In this document: piece by piece, positions 10,170 through 23,173 of the stretch
Numbering within the stretch: position 1 is the first letter of the stretch
Layout: each line of letters begins with the position of its first letter
Source of the DNA: Moniliophthora roreri
Lineage: Eukaryota; Basidiomycota; Agaricomycetes; Agaricales; Marasmiaceae
Length of the DNA: 64,000 nucleotides
Direction of reading: 5' to 3'
NCBI GenBank assembly: GCA_001466705.2
Contig: LATX02000144.1
Coordinates: forward strand, 310,001 to 374,000
The notes under the pieces: generated by a model
What the model saw: only the letters and a program-made list of their open reading frames with translations
Told to the model about the DNA's origin: nothing
Database searches by the model: none
Translations under genes and position numbers: made by a program

Positions 10170-13100
10170 TTAGTCTGCAATTACTCGACCGCGAGCATCA
10201 AGTCCGAACAGGTTTGCGAGTTGTTTAACAGTCAATTCTGGAACGGGGTGATGAACGAACATTCAAAAATGCTAGCGATGAAGATACGTACTTCCAACTT
10301 TCTTGGAGTTGCCCTCTCCGAGACTCCCATCAGCAAGCTGTTGCTGTAGGGCCGTGAGTGACAGTGTTACAGTATTGAATTGAAGCCCAACATACCTTGC
10401 GGTCTTGCAAAGCGAGAATTCGATCTTCCACAGTATTCTCTATCACGAAACGTTGAATGTTCACGGCTCTAGTTTGTCCGAGTCGGTGGACCCTGAGTTT
10501 CAAAAATATGAGCGCTAGGACGAAGAAACCCCGAAATGAACGACGGACCGGTCAAACGCTTGGTTCTCTACAGCTTGAGACCACCCAAGGTCCAGAGAAA
10601 TCACATTATTGGCACGCGTGAGATTAAGCCCAACCCCTGTAAAGAAGTTCACCGTCACCCTCATGGAAGTACGCAGTAAGTCCTACCTCCGCATTTCATG
10701 GACATCAACATAATGGACGCCTTATCCTTCGACATGAAGACTCTCACGGCTTGGTCGCGTTTGACACGGTTCATGTCGCCCTGGTATCTATATGAAACGT
10801 CAGTGCAAGACGTCTCATTATAGCGCATCCCACTGACTTGACGTGAAGAATGCCGTATTCGGTCAAATAGTCAGAAACCAGCGAAAGGCACGCAGTCCAC
10901 TGAGAGATGATGAGAGTCTGAAGTATAGTCAATAAGTCATCTAGTCGAGCCGTAAACTGAGATCGGAGGCGCACCTTCTCTTCGGGCTTCTCTTTGGTGA
11001 GTCTTGTAATCTCTTCCATCATGGCCTAGCCGATCCGTCAAAACTACGAGTACATGAACAAATATGTCACATACCTTCATTTTGGTGGAAGGAAGAAAAC
11101 GAGGCATGTTTTTGATTGCTTCGGGACTAGTTGGTAGCTTCTTCCGTCCGTGGATGACTTCAACCTCGTCTTCCTCATCCGAGGAGTCAATAACGATGAC
11201 TTCTTTGGCTTTGCGCTTCCCCAAACGCTTCTTCAAAGCCCGGCGAGCATCTTTTTCTTCTTCGTCTTCGTCGCTTTGAACGATAAAATCGCTCAAGTCA
11301 TTGTCTTCGTCTTCGTCCATGGCTGCCTCCTCGTCGGAGTCGAGAACAATGGCTTTGCGTTTGCCTTTACCTTTACCACGCTTTCTTGAAGGTCGTCGAG
11401 GAACCTGATCAAACTCTTCTTCATCTTCTGTACCAACAATTTCCTCGATGTCGATGACCCCGTAGGATTTGGTTTTAGTGGATGCAGCCTTGCCCTTCCC
11501 TTTCTTTCCTTCAACCTTGGTCTCTTCGGCCGAGATATCAACCATCTCGACGTCCTCGTCCTCTGGGGCAACTGGATTCAACTCAGCATCCGTAGGCTCA
11601 AAGGCTGCACGGGTGAAGAGACGGTCGGCGCAGATAGCGGAACGACAACTGGGACCTAGAGTCATGCGTGAAAGGTAGGCAAGATAATATGAGGAACAGA
11701 ACTTGCAAGGACGTTCATCTGGCTTGTATTTATTGGGCTCGTCAGGGTGTTCGTTGGCGGGCGTGTTGAGAACGTTGACTAGAGTTCATACTGTGAACAC
11801 CTGAGCTATGAAAAAAGGATAGCCTTACAAATGCATTCGCGACAGAACACGTGTGCACAAGGAGCGGTAACAACAGCATCGGTGAAGACGTCGTAGCAAA
11901 TAGGACAGTCCTCGTCTTCCAAGGCGGCATCTTCGGACTGCAAGTGGTATATTTTAGGAACGCAGACCCTTCATAACGGATGGTGCCCACCTCTTTCTCC
12001 GCCTCAATCCTCTTCAGAGCTTCATGCTTGAACCTCTCTTTCAACTGCACCACGAATTGGGGAGAAACTAGGTCACGAGCTCTTGCGAGCTCGCGACGGA
12101 CTTCGGCTGGTCTCGATTCGTTATCGAACTCATCCAGCAGGACGAAGGCGTCGCCTTGCTCTTGAATGAGACACGGATGATTACAAACTTGACGGAGTCG
12201 CAAAAGAAGGACAAGAACTTGGTGATAGTTCCTACACAATGGCCTCAGATCGGGTGCCAGTAGGATGAGAGAAACTGAAAAGGCTTACTTCAAGACTGTG
12301 CCAGCCCTCAGAAAGCGGTTGAAGGTAGCTTGAGATTTGCGTTCTACCTATCATACACGTATGAGCATACTACCTTTGGATGAAGCGAAAGCGATGGTGG
12401 CCTCACCATTTCGTAAATCTCCCGTTCTTCATCCGAGAAGACGAGCTTAGACAGCTTGACGCTCCTATCTGGTAGCCCAATAAGGCGTTTGCCATCTAGC
12501 ATAGTATCCTTTTTGCGGCGTAAAAGGAAGGTATCCAGAATCTTCTGAAGCCTCATCACCCCGAGGTCCGCTACAAGTGTATCAACACGCATGAACGATC
12601 TTGCAAGATATAAACGTACGCCTCTTTTTCTCCAAGCGGCCGACGTGACTGTTAAATTCATCCCAGTCATAGAACGGACGAATTTGCAGAAACCTGATCA
12701 AGGAGTAGGTGTCCACGAGTGAGTTGATAATCGGCGTGCTATGTATGACCCAGTGAGTAATTTCACAGTCAGTGTAGAATTGAATGAGCTTCACCCAGTT
12801 AAGCACCACCGATACTTGGCCTGAAGATGTGTGACAGCGCGGGACATCCCTGGAGAAACGAATTCATATCAAAAATGCGTTGTTGAAGGTAGGTACGGCG
12901 TACTTACGATTCCTCTTATTTCTGATGTTCTGGGCTTCGTCAAGAATGATACGGTAGAACTGCATTGCCAATAAGTAGAGGGGTCGGAAAGAGGAAAAAT
13001 GACTTACGTCGACATTGAATAAAAGACCAGCTATAGGAATGTTGTTCAGCGTGAATCAAAACGTCTGCGCTACCAAACCCACATTCTTTACTCTTCTTTT

Positions 13101-15579
13101 TGGAAGAGATTGCACCTTCATCGTCTGAATCGTCTACAATGAAGTCGTTGCCCTTGCTCTTACGTGCCTTCTTCTGCTTCCTCAGCTCGGCCTCTGCGTC
13201 AGGCCATTCGTTAGACATCGTCTGAAACAATCAAGTTGTATCAACACTACGGCGTGCTAGTTCAAGCGGATCGAGACGCACATGAAACGTCGTAATGACG
13301 ATATCGTACTTCAACAAATCGGATTTGCGCTTAGGCTTTGAACTACCGTGATAAATGAGGCATTTGAAAAGGTCATTGGTTTTCAGTTCGATCTCAAGCT
13401 TCCACTGGTCCAACAACGCAAGGGGTGCGAGAATGAGGTTCGTCTTGCAGTTGGGATTGTTGGAACGATTCTTGACCATAGTAGCAATCATCTGGACGGT
13501 CTGAAAGGTGGATATGCGGGGCTCAATGTTGTGTCTGAACGACAGCGTAGTGGGAACACGAACCTTTCCCAAGCCCATCTCGTCCGCCAGACAACCTCCA
13601 TTGAGCTTGCTCTGCTCCTTCTCAACCATCCACGCAACGCCAATGGCTTGGTGAGGCATCAGAGCCACCTCCATCCCTGGGATCGGAGTAAAGATAGATG
13701 GAAGGCCGAGTTTCTCTAGTGCCGTTTCGACAGTCGCGCTTCCGTCGAAGAGTTCGGCGTTTCCGGCCTCCAGAAGGAACTTTTCGATGCTAAACAACGA
13801 CAATCAGTCCTTTCCTGAAGAACTGGAGAATCTGTGACGCGTGTCTTACTCGTCTTGCCTTGCCGTTGGTCCCTGGAACATGTCACGTCCTCGTCCAAAG
13901 AAATCGCCATTCTCGTCGTAGGGATCATTCATAGCTTGTATAACAGGCAGTGCTTCCTGATATTGTTGAACCACAGCGTTCGCCAAAGCATCGGGGTCCA
14001 TACGGGCGGGAGCGGGATTCGATGCATGAGTGGGCGCAGTGCTCGGTCCTGCAACAGGAATATTGGAAGTTCGGGAGGTTATACTCGGCTTGATGTCAGG
14101 CTCCTGCTTGATAGCTGCTGGGAAATATGTGGGAGCCGAGAGGGGATTTGTTGGCAGATGGCTGGGAGCTGTCAAAGTTGGTGTGACAAGTTCCTGTCTC
14201 AAGTGAGGTGGAGCAGGAAATGTCGAAGGCATGGGCAGCTGAGGCACTTTGGTAGGTGAGGTCATGACAGCGGGAAGTGACCCTTTGAGATGGGTTTTCT
14301 GTCGGCCGAGAGCCGCAATTTCTTCGTTATACCGAATTGCTCTGGTGTAGTCCGCTCCCGTTTTCCTCTTCTTCCTAAGCAGGTTGTCGAGAAGACTCTG
14401 CTTATGGGACAGCTCCGACTGAACGCGTTGAATCTTCTGACGAACTTCCTCGGTGTCCATTTTACTCGATGATGCAACTGGTGCGTTGCTATCGATAGCT
14501 TCCAGGGGCCCCTTCAGCGATGGCTCCTTCTTCAGCTTCTTCAAAGATGAACTAGCTGAATCGGATCCGATCGCGATGTCACTGATACGACGCTTTGAAG
14601 GAATGGTGGATTCGGTAGCTTCTGTCTTGACTTTAGGGCTCGATGACGGAGTCAGGCTGAGCCGCTGGCGTGCAGCGAGTGCAGGAAGTCGCGAAATGTC
14701 GGATGATGACGGAGCTGGGGTGGAGGTGCGGGTGAGACTGTTCGTCCGTTTTACTTGTCCCTGAGAGCCAAATGGTGATTTGGCGTCTAGCGCATCCAAC
14801 AGACTCCCTGATGAGCGCTCCTTCTTGACGCCTGCGGTATTGGTCGGTGTCATCTAAAGTCATAGCAGATGATGGTGATGAGCAGTGTGAAACATGATGG
14901 TGGATATGAATGGATTACCTGAGTTGAACTGGAAGTTGCGTTATTCGCGCTAGGTAGCGTGGCCTTAATGCGTTCATTCCGCTGTCGTAGGTGAGTGGGG
15001 TGGTCTACAACGTGTTTCTTGACGGGAAATGTCAGTAAACAACATCTTCCCTCGGTTTATGGGGTTCATTCACCCGGTATGCGGCCAGAGACCCGATACC
15101 ATCTTTCAACCCTCCGTCTGACAGCACGCTGTTCCTCTCGAGTTGGATGGTGCCGTGTGGTTGATCGCGACAACCGTCTTCATAGCAGTGAACCTTGCCG
15201 TCTAGTGATGCATCATAGTAGAGAATGATAAATGAGCAAGCTTGGATTGACAAGCTGTATGACTTACAGCCAATGTTTGGTTGAGCTGTGACGCGGAACT
15301 GAATAGGGGTGATAAGGTTCGAGTCAGATCCCGTGTACATGCGCGTCAAAAAGTATCACTGACATTGGTATCATATGGGTATATTGACAAATGGGTCTTG
15401 AGCTGATCCAAGTAGGCTTGTGGTACCTGCGTGGCGGCAGAGAAAAGTGAATATGGGCCGGGATGATGAAAATGAGTTCTGGGCGAGTATGAAGTAAAGA
15501 GACGTGAACTACGTACTGTCGCAGAGTTTGGAAGACCCAAATGGGTCTTCGCGAGTGCAATATGGTGGTCAGAGGACAT
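10170..15579 (-). CDS. SNF2-family translocase with RING finger, Uls1/Ris1-like
   Basis: A large multi-exon gene. Its first five exons (15579-15517, 15426-15364, 15298-15268, 15201-15074, 15017-14919) join in frame to the long exon 14853-13850, extending the N-terminus well beyond the ATG at 14853. Visible parts in order: Ser/Pro-rich N-terminus with a coiled stretch; SNF2 N-domain with L-M-P-H-Q-A-I-G-V-A-W-M and D-E-M-G-L-G-K-T (near residue 534); R-I-I-L-D-E-A-Q box; C3HC4 RING (C-P-I-C ... C-A-H-V-F-C-R-E-C ... C-P-S-C-R); a long acidic/basic insert; helicase C with S-Q-W-T and H-R-L-G-Q-T; and the end motif L-T-V-K-Q-L-A-N-L-F-G-L. Uls1 proteins are DNA translocases acting on SUMOylated chromatin proteins. 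Rad5/Rad16-type members are the alternative, but the RING between helicase lobes plus this C-terminus favours Uls1. Confidence 0.85.
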
Positions 15580-15828
15580 GGTGGTTGTCGTTGAAGGAGG
15601 AGCCCAAACGATCGAACGCGTTTTATATGGTCACGCCGAAATAAGTTTTGTGACACGTGGCTCCGTACGCCACTGTAGCCAGACAAAAAATAACTAGTTA
15701 AGCCATGAAACCATGGTTCAAGCTGAAGTCCACGGAACGATACTGATTCAAAAACCTAAGGAAAGGAAAACTAAAGATAGAAAGTAAAAAGTATCAATGA
15801 ATCCTGATGACAGATTATCAAGGTTTGA

Positions 15829-17186
15829 TTAAAGTCCAATTCCTCCCAGAAACTTCAACGTCAATTGATATAGTTCCTCTGCCTTCTCGGGATCCTCGGC
15901 TATAGCAGCTGGCTTCGCAATCCTCCCCACAGGACTGCTCTCCAGATACGCACCCTTGTACCTCTCATTCGCCTCCTTGATAGTTTTGCTAGCTGCGGCA
16001 AAGACTGACGTATACGATCCCCGTTCTGCGTCTTTGATCGCCAAACGCACAATTGGTGTCCAAATGAACGCGATTGGCCAGTTTTGCGAAAATGTGTCAA
16101 CGCCACCCGGATGAACTACGATGACCGTGATGGGTACAGCAGGATCAGCTGCGTCCAAGCGTTTCTGGAGGTGTTTCGACCACAGTATCTCGAGCAACTT
16201 GGAATGGCCTGTACATGGGCAAGCTCAGTAAGGGACAGTAACGTGTATACCATACGCACCATAACGAAGGAATCCGGCCATAAACTTCCCCTTGTATTCA
16301 ACGCAAAGATCATCTACTTCTTTGAACTTTGTCCCCGACGGTGTTATCTTGTGCAATATTGAGGTGAGCTGTTGGGCATGGTAAGCGCCTGTATGGTCCG
16401 ATCAGGTCGAAACGAGTACTCACATTAATGATCCTAACGTCTGAGTCCGGTTCAGCTAATGCCGTGGTAGTCAACAAAGGCAAAAGCGTCTCCGTGAAGA
16501 TATAGGGGCTTATATAGCTGTGGAGTCCAGAGGAGTAAGTTCAATGGCTTATGTATGTAGCCAGAAGGTAGAAACACGTACTTGACCATTACCGAGTTCG
16601 AAAGTCCTGAAATGCGTTAGTACAGGCGAGCAGTGACTGCCTAGCTGTTACTCACCATCGGGGGTCTTCTCAAACGGCGCGTTGACTCTAGGCCATCATG
16701 AATATTTCCTTCTCAAGAATGCAGAGAAAGTACACATACAGCAAAGCCGCGTTATTCACTGCGAAGGACGCTCGTCAGGTCTCAGAAGACCGTCAAGAGA
16801 ACCTTTCACACTCACCAAGCACATCTAGCCTCTTCTCCTGGGTCAAAAAGTCTTGTGCGGCCTTTTTTGCCTCCCTCGGGTCACTCAAATCCACCTTAAG
16901 CCAGACCACTTGACCACCTTTACCTTTCCAACTCTCATCCTTTTTCAAATTTTCGATGGCCTCTAGTGCCTTCTTCTCATCCCTTGCACCCATATACACC
17001 TTCGCTCCACCCCGAAGAAGGTGCTGTATTGTTGCGTATCCCGTTCCGCGACTGAAGAAGTGATAATCAGCCTCCGGCCTGAATGAACAAGTGAAAGGAT
17101 ACGCACTTTCCACCCGTAACAATCACCACCTTCCCTCGCAAATCCACTATATCCTTCACTGGGTTGAATTCTTTCGATCCTAACAT
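15829..17186 (-). CDS. Short-chain dehydrogenase/reductase (SDR)
   Basis: At least seven minus-strand exons splice in frame. The cofactor motif is T-G-G-N-R-G-T-G, formed across the first intron (exon 1 17186-17107, exon 2 from 17051). V-N-N-A-A-L is the N-N-A-G-like motif, and the catalytic Y-x-x-x-K is present as Y-G-H-S-K, also formed across an intron near 16209. After it come H-P-G-G-V-D-T and a C-terminal helix. This matches classical SDRs of the retinol-dehydrogenase/WW-oxidoreductase-like group, which oxidise or reduce small carbonyls with NAD(P). The G-N-R-G-T-G variant and the A-R-D after the second strand suggest NADP preference (inference). The substrate is unknown. The catalytic residues are all there, so the enzyme should be active. 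Confidence 0.85.
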
Positions 17187-17539
17187 GGTTGAAGTAGCTA
17201 AGAAGATCTGAAAGGTCTAGCTCATCTTGACACCATTGCATTGCATACGTCGAGCGTGGGTTTTATTCCCAGGGATGCTCGCTGGTCCGGAGAAAGGTCC
17301 CAGAGCTCGCCATCGAGATTGAAAACGAGAATGTCAGAATTTTCTGTAAGCGGGAATAAGGAGGAGACGTCGGAGCGCGTTGCTAACTATGGAAAAGAGA
17401 AGAGATGATGTGCCTTGTCTTCTGCTATCACCGCTGGCAGCGGCAGCTCCGATGGAACTTGACACAAACCAACGGCAGAACTCCTCCCAAATTCCAGTGC
17501 GTACTACTCCGTTTCTACGTCGTGTTCTGAACTTCAGAT

Positions 17540-18984
17540 ATGTCTAAAACAAAATTCTACAATCGCCATGAATACTTCTTTGAATAGTCGCGAAAGTTCA
17601 ATACAGCATACGCGCAGTCTAAACTCATTCAAAACTTCTCCCATAGCGGGCCTTTTACCAATGCTGCGCACCGAATCCGCGTCGAACATTTCCTCAGAGA
17701 TTCGGAAAAGGAGATGGAAAGGTACACACGAGACCTAAACTATCATAAATCCGCTATCGCACTTCTGGAACACAAAAAAGATTGGCTAGGGAAACAGATG
17801 GAAAATTTCCGTTCTTCACTAGCACCAGTCCATAGTTTGCCCTCGGAGACGTTGACACATATCTTCAAGTTTTGCTGCTCAGAACATCGCCTGCAGATCG
17901 GGTTCGTACATCCTTCTGTCATCGGTCTGCAGACGTTGGCAGGAGGCCGCGCTATCAGATCTCTCATTGGCAGCCTCTATCACTATCGACCCCTCAGTAG
18001 AAAAGTGAGGTATTGAGGGATGGCCTACAATGGATAGCGCTTCTCCGCTCTTCATAAATTGCTCAAGATCTCATTCAATGCACCTCTCGCTAAATTCCAA
18101 GAATGGCCCAAATTAAATCTCTATATAGCCGCGTAATGAAGAATCCGTTGATGAATTCCAATCATTGGTGTACTTTGTCGTTGTTGGGAGTGAGTCCGAG
18201 TGAGCCGAAGCATGCTAGGGCTTCCCATCTTCAGAACCATCAGGGTAACCTATTCAAGCTCAAAAGTCTGAATATCATACCCTCGGATGAGGATGAGGAG
18301 GCAGTTGACGCAGACTCATGCAATTTATTTGGCAATTGTCCCTCTCTCACCTCGCTTCGTCTTAGGCCCCGCGATTTCTTCACTGTGCATGGCCGACTTT
18401 CGTGGGTCCAGCTTGACACGCTGCGCTTGCATCGATGCAACGTACTTCAGGCTCTTGTGGGGCCGGCCCAAGGCGTTAAACGCTCGAAGCTGATCAATGC
18501 CGGAGGTACGGATCCCTCCCCGCAGGATCCCATCATATCGCGAGCTGAGCTACTCTTAATCGTGATGAAAAAACCAGAGCGAGGTATCAAAACTACTTCA
18601 GAATCTAACGCTCTACCAAATGTCGTCGCTCGAAGTCTGTGGCTCACGCCCTCGGGGCCCCCAGTAACTTGGGCATGGGAGCAAACACCTATCTCGAACA
18701 TGCTCCTTCGGTCACAGTCCTCCGGTACTGTTACCTCGCTCACACTGAAGTTCCTGCCAATTACAGTTGGACAGACCATCGAACTTTTACAAGTATTGCC
18801 GACGTTTCAAAGGCTATGCATTGAAGAATGCTACTCGCGGGGGAACTGGATCGTAGATACAGGTCCACTCAAAGAGGTGACTGTCGACCATGATCGGTCG
18901 ACAGGAACCTTCCTGCCCAACACCCAGTTAAACCTCGCCAAACATCCTGGCATATCGGACGATTTGAAAGGCCGTTACGTCTAG
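17540..18984 (+). pseudogene. F-box/leucine-rich protein relic
   Basis: From an ATG at 17540 a frame runs 15 codons to an in-frame TAG (17585-17587) and continues openly through a coiled region and the F-box (V-H-S-L-P-S-E-T-L-T-H-I-F-K-F-C). The usual post-F-box segment S-V-C-R-R-W-Q-E-A-A-L-S appears one frame away near 17930, showing a 1-base shift. More stops follow near 18000-18060. The leucine-rich part resumes at 18103-18984 with L-F-K-L-K-S-L-N-I and C-P-S-L-T-S-L-R-L. F-box proteins recruit substrates to SCF ubiquitin ligases; this copy looks dead. Confidence 0.65.
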
Positions 18985-19331
18985 ATGCATACCGGATGAT
19001 GCGTACGCATCGGTGCTTGGTGTGGTATGCATCAAAGCACTGGAGGTCATTTTCCTTGACAGTACAGGGAACAACAATGCTGTGGAACGCTTGACTTCGG
19101 ATTTGGAATGAATGGTTCATGCAGGTGCTAGGATTAATGCAGGGTGCCGTGTGATTCCGGGCCCACATATGCGATGATCTATAGTGAACAACTGAATCTG
19201 AACCCCCTCCCTTCCACATCGTTGTTACAGTTTCCATTCTGAAAATACTTTTCTAATCCTCTATGATGATCGGCTATTGTTAGTCAGGCAATATACTAAC
19301 ATAAGATGGAATTAGACTATTGGACTTGCAA
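18985..19331. other. No gene recognised
   Basis: Intergenic spacer between the F-box relic and the 3' end of NLR-B. No motif was recognised. Confidence 0.4.
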
Positions 19332-21784
19332 TCATGTGGCGGGTGCGTCGGGTATTGAGTAGTAAGATGCATCTGAATAGGAATCGTCACTAGTGGAAAT
19401 GGCAAAGACACCCAGGCGTTCATTCATAAATGACTTGAGATGGATCAGATCATCTGCCTGCAGGAAACGTGGAAAATATGTTTTGTCTTTGATGCAGGAG
19501 AGGAAAAGCAACACAGTACGCACTTCAATCAAATTTTGCGTGACTGTTTCACAGGCGTCTTTTAAGATATCATCAAGCAATAGTCCGAGGCCGTTTTCGC
19601 GGTGATTGAGCGCACTGCATATCCTGTCGAACACCTCCCCGTTGGTTTTTGTGACGCGCGCGATGAGCCAGCCCTCGAGAAGCACATTGGGCCGGTCCGG
19701 TGTATTACTATCCGCGGGCAATATCAGAACATCACGGCTCTCCCCAAAGGGCAGGGGCAGTGGAGGTTCTTCGACAGAGTACAGGGCCTGAAGAAAATCT
19801 GTTTGAAACTGGTTCAAAGATCCCGAGCCACCGAGGAACGTCTCCAGCTTAAATGTAAACCAAAACGCCACACGACGCAAGGTCCCAGGCGGAAAAGCGA
19901 TCTTAAACTGGAGCGGAAAAGATTCGAGTGCCTCAATGCTGCGTCCCGTACTTTTCGCAATAGACTATCAGATAGCTGATTAGACTTCATTGAAGTGGAT
20001 CAGTTAGCGAATTAAAATACAAACCTTGGACCAAGCGATAACATCTCTCCAGCAACACGATCTTACGAAACTGTTGTAGTAAACCATCATTGCTAAAACG
20101 GAATAAGGGTCGAGTCTGCCCAACTCCGTAATGAGCTCTGGACTTGGAGACTCGACTTTGGTGCAGTATTGATACCAATAACATGAGAAGCCCACGAGAT
20201 CATCCGCTCTCCAGAGTCTGCTTTCCCATAACGACAAGGCAGTAGCAAAAGACTGTGGGTGGTAGGGAGGATAATGGGGTGTTAAACCAGAAAGTGTGCG
20301 GAGTAGAAGGGTGGCTACACAGTCGCAGTATTCTGACTTGGTCATCATGGGAGTATGATGGCCTCCAGAACGGTGAGGATCACGCAGGAACTCGGTGAAA
20401 GACGCATGCGCAATACGTATGGTGGAGTCGTCGTCATCGGGGATCTGTAATACCGAATGTAGTCTGGACAACAGCGTCGTGACTTCTCCTTCCCTGAAGT
20501 TAAGGAGGAGCGTGATCATTGCGGGAGTGCGCCAAGAGATGCGTTCAAGATGCAAACCCGCAGTTTCGTGAGGTGTAACCAGTAAACGAAGAGTCGAGTA
20601 GACTTTCTCCCACTCAGAACAAGTTGACAGTATCTGATGATACAGCAGATCTAGAGCTGAGTAGGGTGAGTCCGATTCACCCTCACCACGTATGCGAAGA
20701 ATGGTGTTTAATCTATCCTGAGGTTGGTCATCCCCAGTGTCGATATACTTGATTACTGTAACAACAAAGGTGAATTGTCCGTCGGCTAATTTGACGAGCC
20801 GATTGACGGCATCGCCTCCGGGCCATAATGCGCCTTCGTGGCGCAATGCGCGGTGTTTTTTCTGAAGAATGCGGAAATGATCAAGAAGATATCTTTTTAA
20901 TATTATGTCCCGATGACCCATGTCCGATGACTCTAGGACGAGGTATCCCAGGATTGCGACAAAGTCCTCGTGGTCGAAGGCACCACGAATCTGCGGCTCG
21001 GGACGACTGCACACAAGAAAGATGAGGGGAATGGGTCGAAAAGCAGTGACAACCTCTCGTATGATTGCTAGTAGCCTCTCTTGAGATTGGGCATTGATGC
21101 ATTCATCAAGGCCGTCAATAACAATGAGATTTGGAAGCTTCTCCCATTCCTCTGGATCCAATTCCAGACATGGTTCGCTTATCAGTTTCCGGAACTGATT
21201 CTCGAAGGGTGTGTGGAAGATGTGAGGGTCCGCGCGAAGCGCCTCGATGATTTTCGAGCCAAGCACATCCTTCAGCGATGTGTTCGATTTGCAGATTTGA
21301 AAGGCAATGCTAGCCACGAACGGAACGAGACTGTCTCGAGTCAAATCGTTCCGAGAAAAAAAGAAGGCTGCAGCAAGCCTTTTTCCGGCGTACTTTTCTG
21401 CTAGATTCTGAGCGATTGCTGATTTCCCAACTCCAGCGAATCCGTAGAGCCAGTAGACTCTGATGGGTGGCGTGTGAGAGTCAATCCACTCGCTCAGCGT
21501 TCCGAGCATTTCAGTACGAGTATCAGGGTGGCAGTTCGGCGGAGGAAAACGCTGCGCAGAATCATAGGAGGCATGAGCGGCGGCTTTCTCTGCAAGGGAT
21601 TGAAGTGTTTTCTCCGCGACTTGAATTGATAATGTTCGTCAGTGGTGCTCAATAACGCACGATGGAAGGGCTCACTGGAATCGTTGAAACTAGGCGTTGC
21701 ACTCCTGTACACGGTATTGATCTGATCCCTATAGACCATGTTATGGGCATTCCTCTGGTTGTGTTCTGAGCCAGCGAAATCCAT
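19332..21784 (-). CDS. NLR-B: intact NACHT NLR
   Basis: Exons 21784-21676, 21619-20025, 19964-19524 and 19457-19332 give 756 residues with no disruption. Exon 1 is the short motif exon (M-D-F-A-G-S ... V-Y-R-D-Q-I-N). Exon 2 has F-P-P-P-N-C-H-P, Walker A G-F-A-G-V-G-K-S (residues 96-103), Walker B L-I-V-I-D-G-L-D-E-C (about 202-210), the sensor-like F-L-V-C-S-R-P-E, and a helical region with L-S-R-L-H-S-V-L-Q-I-P and S-F-T-E-F-L. Exons 3 and 4 form the C-terminal module (V-A-F-W-F-T-F-K-L-E, A-D-D-L-I-H-L-K). NACHT proteins are ATP-driven switches that oligomerise on sensing a trigger. The ligand and effector output are unknown. It is the only minus-strand member and the most diverged at the N-terminus. 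Confidence 0.88.
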
Positions 21785-22721
21785 CCGCGTGAGGGTATCG
21801 AGCGAAGGGACGTCGAGGCGAAGCGAGTTATCTTATGCAGGACGCAAGGCGGTGGAAATTGGGTGGAATTGTCACAAAACGGGAGCTATGCGCTGTCAAA
21901 AGCTTCGTGTCCTCTTCTCAATTTAGCTCAATCATTGTCATTGTTGACGCAACCCGGAGCCGATATCTTTTTCTTATCGTGAAAAGCCAACTTAAGTATT
22001 AAATGAACTTTGTAGGTTATGTACTCACTCCATGATAGAAGAGCTCGAGGGAATGCTGGCAGACCTAGAACACAAATGCCGTTGATCCAGCCCCGGCACT
22101 CAAACTTTGAGTGTGCGCAACGCCCTGCCATTTCAAACTCCGCAGTGTTATCTTCCCACCCACCAGAGTCGCGTCAATCTTTCGCGCTCGCTCCTCCTAA
22201 TCTACGCTGCTTCAACGACATAATATAGGCTTTAACTTTGTATGGAGAAGTTGTAGAGAATGCTACTTTATCTGTAATGAACAGAAAAAACTGTCTGTTA
22301 CTATCGATACATTCCTGAAGGCAGCATATTCATGCAAGTTCCTAAGTACCAGAAGAGAAAACCTTGAATCTTTTCTGTTTATTACACGTATCTATTCAAA
22401 ATCATGAAATCCCGATGGTTTTTGGTGCACCGGAGAGAGCGCAAATGCCATTCCGAAATTTGTCCCGGAGGAAGTGGAGCTCAGACAGCGAGAATGTGTT
22501 TGACTCGGACAAGGAATATTACAAATAGTATTCAAATGACTTTTCACTAAAGTCCATTCAAATCATATCCTAGTCTATACTGAGCATTGTTTCTGACCTC
22601 GGAGGACGTGGCAATTGTGTTCGAGGCAAACACGGCCTGAGCGCGATGGATTTCACAAATTGGCTGCTTAGTCAGCGCACGATTTCTGAGTCGCGATTGC
22701 GCATACTCACTTGAAACTTTA
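21785..22721. other. No gene recognised
   Basis: Upstream flank of NLR-B and spacer to the inverted-repeat element. Only spurious ORFs were seen, and no repeat or RNA feature was recognised. A TA at 22720-22721 abuts the element. Confidence 0.4.
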
Positions 22722-23173
22722 GGCTTCGTTCGGATACTTTGACGCGGCCGTTTCTCTGAGTCCTAGCACCTGTGTTCGACATCCACGATGCCCTCGGAGG
22801 CCGTATGAAGGCTGATAGCCTTCCGCCGACTTATAGCAACTGTCGTAGCCTATTTTGTTCACATCACCGTTGTCATAATGGCACTCTACGCTTCACCATT
22901 TTACTGGAGGCACAACTCGGCTCTTACTAGTGAAATGTGGGTACAAGAACTCATTCATGTACACCCTGACCGCATTAGAAATGAACTGGGGATGTGAGTA
23001 CAGTTTTAAGCTTTACGGTTTTCTGGGTGCCCATGAGCAGAAAATGAGCAACGGAGGTTCGCGATTACAAGACAGCAGCTCTCATAGAAACGCAAGAAAC
23101 GCAACTTTTGATTTAGGAAATATTTTACAGAAACGCTGAGAAACGGGCCGCGTCGGAGTATCCGAACGAAGCC
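22722..23173. mobile_element. Short non-autonomous TIR element (MITE-like) flanked by TA
   Basis: The ends are near-perfect inverted repeats of about 38-40 bp. The left end begins GGCTTCGTTCGGATACTTTG and continues with GACGCGGCC and GTTTCTC. The reverse complement of the right end gives the same with two changes (ACTCCG) and one extra C. Both ends abut TA (22720-22721 and 23174-23175), as expected for a Tc1/mariner-type TA target duplication. The 452 bp interior has no transposase-like ORF. It lies between the divergent 5' ends of NLR-B and NLR-C. Confidence 0.7.

Noticed and set aside
10083..10349. 88-codon plus-strand ORF
   Set aside because: Lies over the last exons of the Uls1-like gene on the other strand.
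14633..14863. Uls1-like start at 14853 as the true start
   Set aside because: An acceptor AG directly precedes the ATG and five upstream exons join in frame, so the ATG is an internal Met.
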